Source of the DNA: Phycisphaerae bacterium
Lineage (GTDB): Bacteria > Planctomycetota > Phycisphaerae > Phycisphaerales > Phycisphaeraceae
Assembly: GCA_030426385.1 (NCBI GenBank)
Contig: JAUHYI010000056.1
Coordinates: 1-32,868, forward strand
Length of the DNA stretch: 32,868 nt
Direction of reading: 5' to 3'
Part shown: piece after piece, positions 31,502-32,868 of the stretch
Layout of the letters: each line of letters starts with the position of its first letter
Numbering within the stretch: position 1 is the stretch's first letter
Translations under genes and position numbers: made by a program
The notes under the pieces: generated by a model
Database searches by the model: none
Told to the model about the DNA's origin: nothing
The model's input: only the letters and a program-made list of their open reading frames with translations

Positions 31502-32698
31502 ATGAATGAGCAGGCGAACAATTGGGGTACTGAACGGATGGATGGGCCGAGTTACCGACCGAGACGGCTGCGATCGAATGCGATCTGGCGTGATGCGCTG
31601 GCGGACGTGACGTTGAAACCTGCCCAGTTGATTTACCCGATGTTTGTGCGATTGGGAAAAGATCTCCGTCGTCCCGTGGCATCGATGCCGGAGGTGGATC
31701 AGTGGTCGCCCGATCGGCTGGTTGAGCGTGTGACGGAACTGATGGGCCAGGGGCTCCAGCAAATCATGTTGTTCGGGGTGGTGGATCAGGATGAAAAAGA
31801 TGCGGTCGGATCCGTGGCCTGGGATGCGGAGCGCAGTCCGGTGATCGCCGCGATGCAAGCAATTCGACAAAGTGGAATTGGGCCTGATCAATTGGTGATT
31901 CATGCGGACTTGTGTTTCTGTGAATACACGGATCATGGGCACTGCGGAGCGCTGACGAACGAGGGGAGTTGGGGGGGGAGTTGTGGGGGGGGATGTGGGG
32001 AGGGAGTGAAAAGTGAAAAGTTAAAAGTTAAAAGTGGGGGGAGCGCTAAGCCGCAAGCGGCGGGGACGAGGGCGGGTCAATCGCGCGGGGGAAATATGTG
32101 GGGGGGTGTTGATAATGATGTGACGTTGGGGATGTTGGCCAAGCAGGCGGTGGCGTTGGTGCGTGGGGGTGCGGACGTGGTGGCCCCGTCGGGCATGATG
32201 GATGGCATGGTGGGTGCGATTCGCGAGGCATTGGATAGCGCACCCGATGGAAATGGCAATGGTTTTTCGCAGGTGCCGATCATGAGCTATGCGATTAAAT
32301 ATGCGTCGTCGATGTATGGGCCGTTCCGTGATGCGGGCGAGGGTGCGCCGGGGCATGGCGATCGCAAGGGCTATCAAATGGACTATCGTCGGAGCGACGA
32401 GTGGGCGATCGAATTGGCATTGGATGAAAGCGAAGGCGCGGACATCGTGATGGTCAAGCCCGCGGGAACGTATCTGGATGTGATCAGCCAAGTGAGGCAA
32501 GCGACAGCGTTGCCATTGGCGGCGTATCACGTGAGCGGTGAATACAGCATGATTCATGCCGCCGCCGAACGGGGTTGGCTGGACTTGCAAGCGTCAGCAA
32601 TCGAAACGACGTTGGCGATTCGGCGGGCCGGTGCGGATCTGGTGCTGACGTACTTCGCCCCGCGATTGCTGGGATGGATGAAAGAGGGAGCACTGTGA
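31502..32698 (+). CDS. hemB: Delta-aminolevulinic acid dehydratase (porphobilinogen synthase) with 48-residue repeat insert
   Basis: HemB condenses two 5-aminolevulinate molecules to porphobilinogen in haem synthesis. The 398-residue protein is longer than the usual 320-340. All family motifs are present: RPRRLR near the start, the zinc-ligand cysteines 138, 140 and 148 in DLCFCEYTDHGHCG, VAPSGMMDGMV, MSYAIKYASSMYGPFRDA with Lys266, the Schiff-base Lys319 in IVMVKPAGTYLD, and AAYHVSGEYSM. Between HCGALTNEG and VDNDVTL, which normally almost touch, there are about 48 extra residues (155-202). They are Gly-rich and then contain SEKLKVKSGG, AKPQAAGT and QSRGGNMWGG, encoded by E1. The frame is intact and all catalytic residues remain, so the enzyme may still work, with a long loop close to the zinc/lid region. 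No Shine-Dalgarno sequence precedes the ATG. Confidence 0.96.
   Translation: MNEQANNWGTERMDGPSYRPRRLRSNAIWRDALADVTLKPAQLIYPMFVRLGKDLRRPVASMPEVDQWSPDRLVERVTELMGQGLQQIMLFGVVDQDEKDAVGSVAWDAERSPVIAAMQAIRQSGIGPDQLVIHADLCFCEYTDHGHCGALTNEGSWGGSCGGGCGEGVKSEKLKVKSGGSAKPQAAGTRAGQSRGGNMWGGVDNDVTLGMLAKQAVALVRGGADVVAPSGMMDGMVGAIREALDSAPDGNGNGFSQVPIMSYAIKYASSMYGPFRDAGEGAPGHGDRKGYQMDYRRSDEWAIELALDESEGADIVMVKPAGTYLDVISQVRQATALPLAAYHVSGEYSMIHAAAERGWLDLQASAIETTLAIRRAGADLVLTYFAPRLLGWMKEGAL
31964..32107 (+). repeat. E1 dispersed repeat, long copy inserted in frame in hemB
   Basis: GTGGGGGGGGATGTGGGG-type G-runs are followed by AGTGAAAAGTTAAAAGTTAA, the GCTAAGCCGCAAGCGGCGGG hairpin module, GGTCAATCGCGCGGGGGAAA and TATGTGGGGGGG. 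It adds a multiple of three and no stop codon. The module order and reading frame match the copy in murD. Confidence 0.93.
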
Positions 32699-32868
32699 AT
32701 TTTGCACGAGGGGAGATATGGTGTGTGCGGGGGAGGGAGAGGGGATTGAACAATGAGACGGTGAGGCAGTGAGGGAGACAGGGGGAAGTCGTTGAAATTT
32801 AAGAAGCAGAAACCACAGAGGCACAGAGACACAGAGGAAGGCAAGGGAAATGTGGGGGGGATATGTGG
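32699..32868 (+). repeat. E1 composite copy after hemB, with CACAGAGGCACAG module
   Basis: Soon after the hemB TGA come GAGGGGAGATATGG and G/A-rich stretches, GGGGGAAGTCGTTGAAATTT, AAGAAGCAGAAA, CCACAGAGGCACAGAGACAC (within 32812-32838), AGGCAAGGGAAATG and a G-run. It has the same module order as 23192-23320 and runs to the window edge. No gene is seen here. Confidence 0.82.

Overview
The window looks like part of a planctomycete chromosome, most likely class Phycisphaerae. This is inferred from the mix of genes and repeats and is not backed by a marker gene. The inference rests on Phycisphaerae-style prepilins (a cleavage site ending in Ala followed by FTLIE), a TPR/multi-pass membrane protein, a fibro-slime protein, a paired ketosynthase locus, and intergenic DNA full of palindromes and C/G-rich repeats. 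GC content is moderate, with long homopolymeric C/G runs. No rRNA, tRNA or CRISPR array was recognised.

Layout. Positions 1-5750 hold a leftward series: a PilT-type ATPase, a GspE-like protein that has lost its ATPase motifs, a CvpA-like membrane protein, and the 5' part of murD, which runs off the left edge. hisF follows at 6005-6823. A hicA-like toxin and a hicB-like antitoxin face each other tail to tail at 7095-7562. Two rightward ketoacyl-ACP synthase genes (7662-10636) form a pair: the first has lost both catalytic histidines and the second is intact. From 18964 down to 10941 there is a leftward type IV pilus/type II secretion cluster: a second PilT, a PilC/GspF, a GspI-like pilin, a PilX-like protein with EF-hand loops, a GspJ-like pilin and a secreted fibro-slime protein. 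Housekeeping and accessory genes follow: an RNase HII-like protein, an SDR, an ADP-ribosylglycohydrolase-like protein and guaB. Positions 24988-28975 hold a glycosyltransferase, a methyltransferase and a TPR membrane protein. A major-pilin-like gene with a strong terminator lies at 29177-30067, and hemB is at 31502-32698.

The most unusual content is a modular dispersed repeat, called E1 here. It is made of an A-rich AAAAGTTAAAAGTG-type module, a hairpin module GCTAAGCCGCAAGCGGCGG, and a G-run module GGTCAATCGCGCGGGGGAAA followed by GTGGGGGG; some copies carry an extra CCACAGAGGCACAGAGACAC module. E1 lies next to many genes and often starts within a few bases of a stop codon (rnhB, guaB, the ADP-ribosylglycohydrolase gene, hemB). 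Long copies are also inserted in frame inside murD and hemB, and a short copy inside rnhB. All three are read in the same frame and give related peptides containing SEKLKV; the two long ones also encode AKPQAA and QSRGGN. The effect resembles the protein-inserting palindromic elements of Rickettsia, but the sequence and modules are different. A second family, E2 (GTTTAGCGGG...GCGTCCCG palindromes), and several other inverted repeats occupy the remaining intergenic space.
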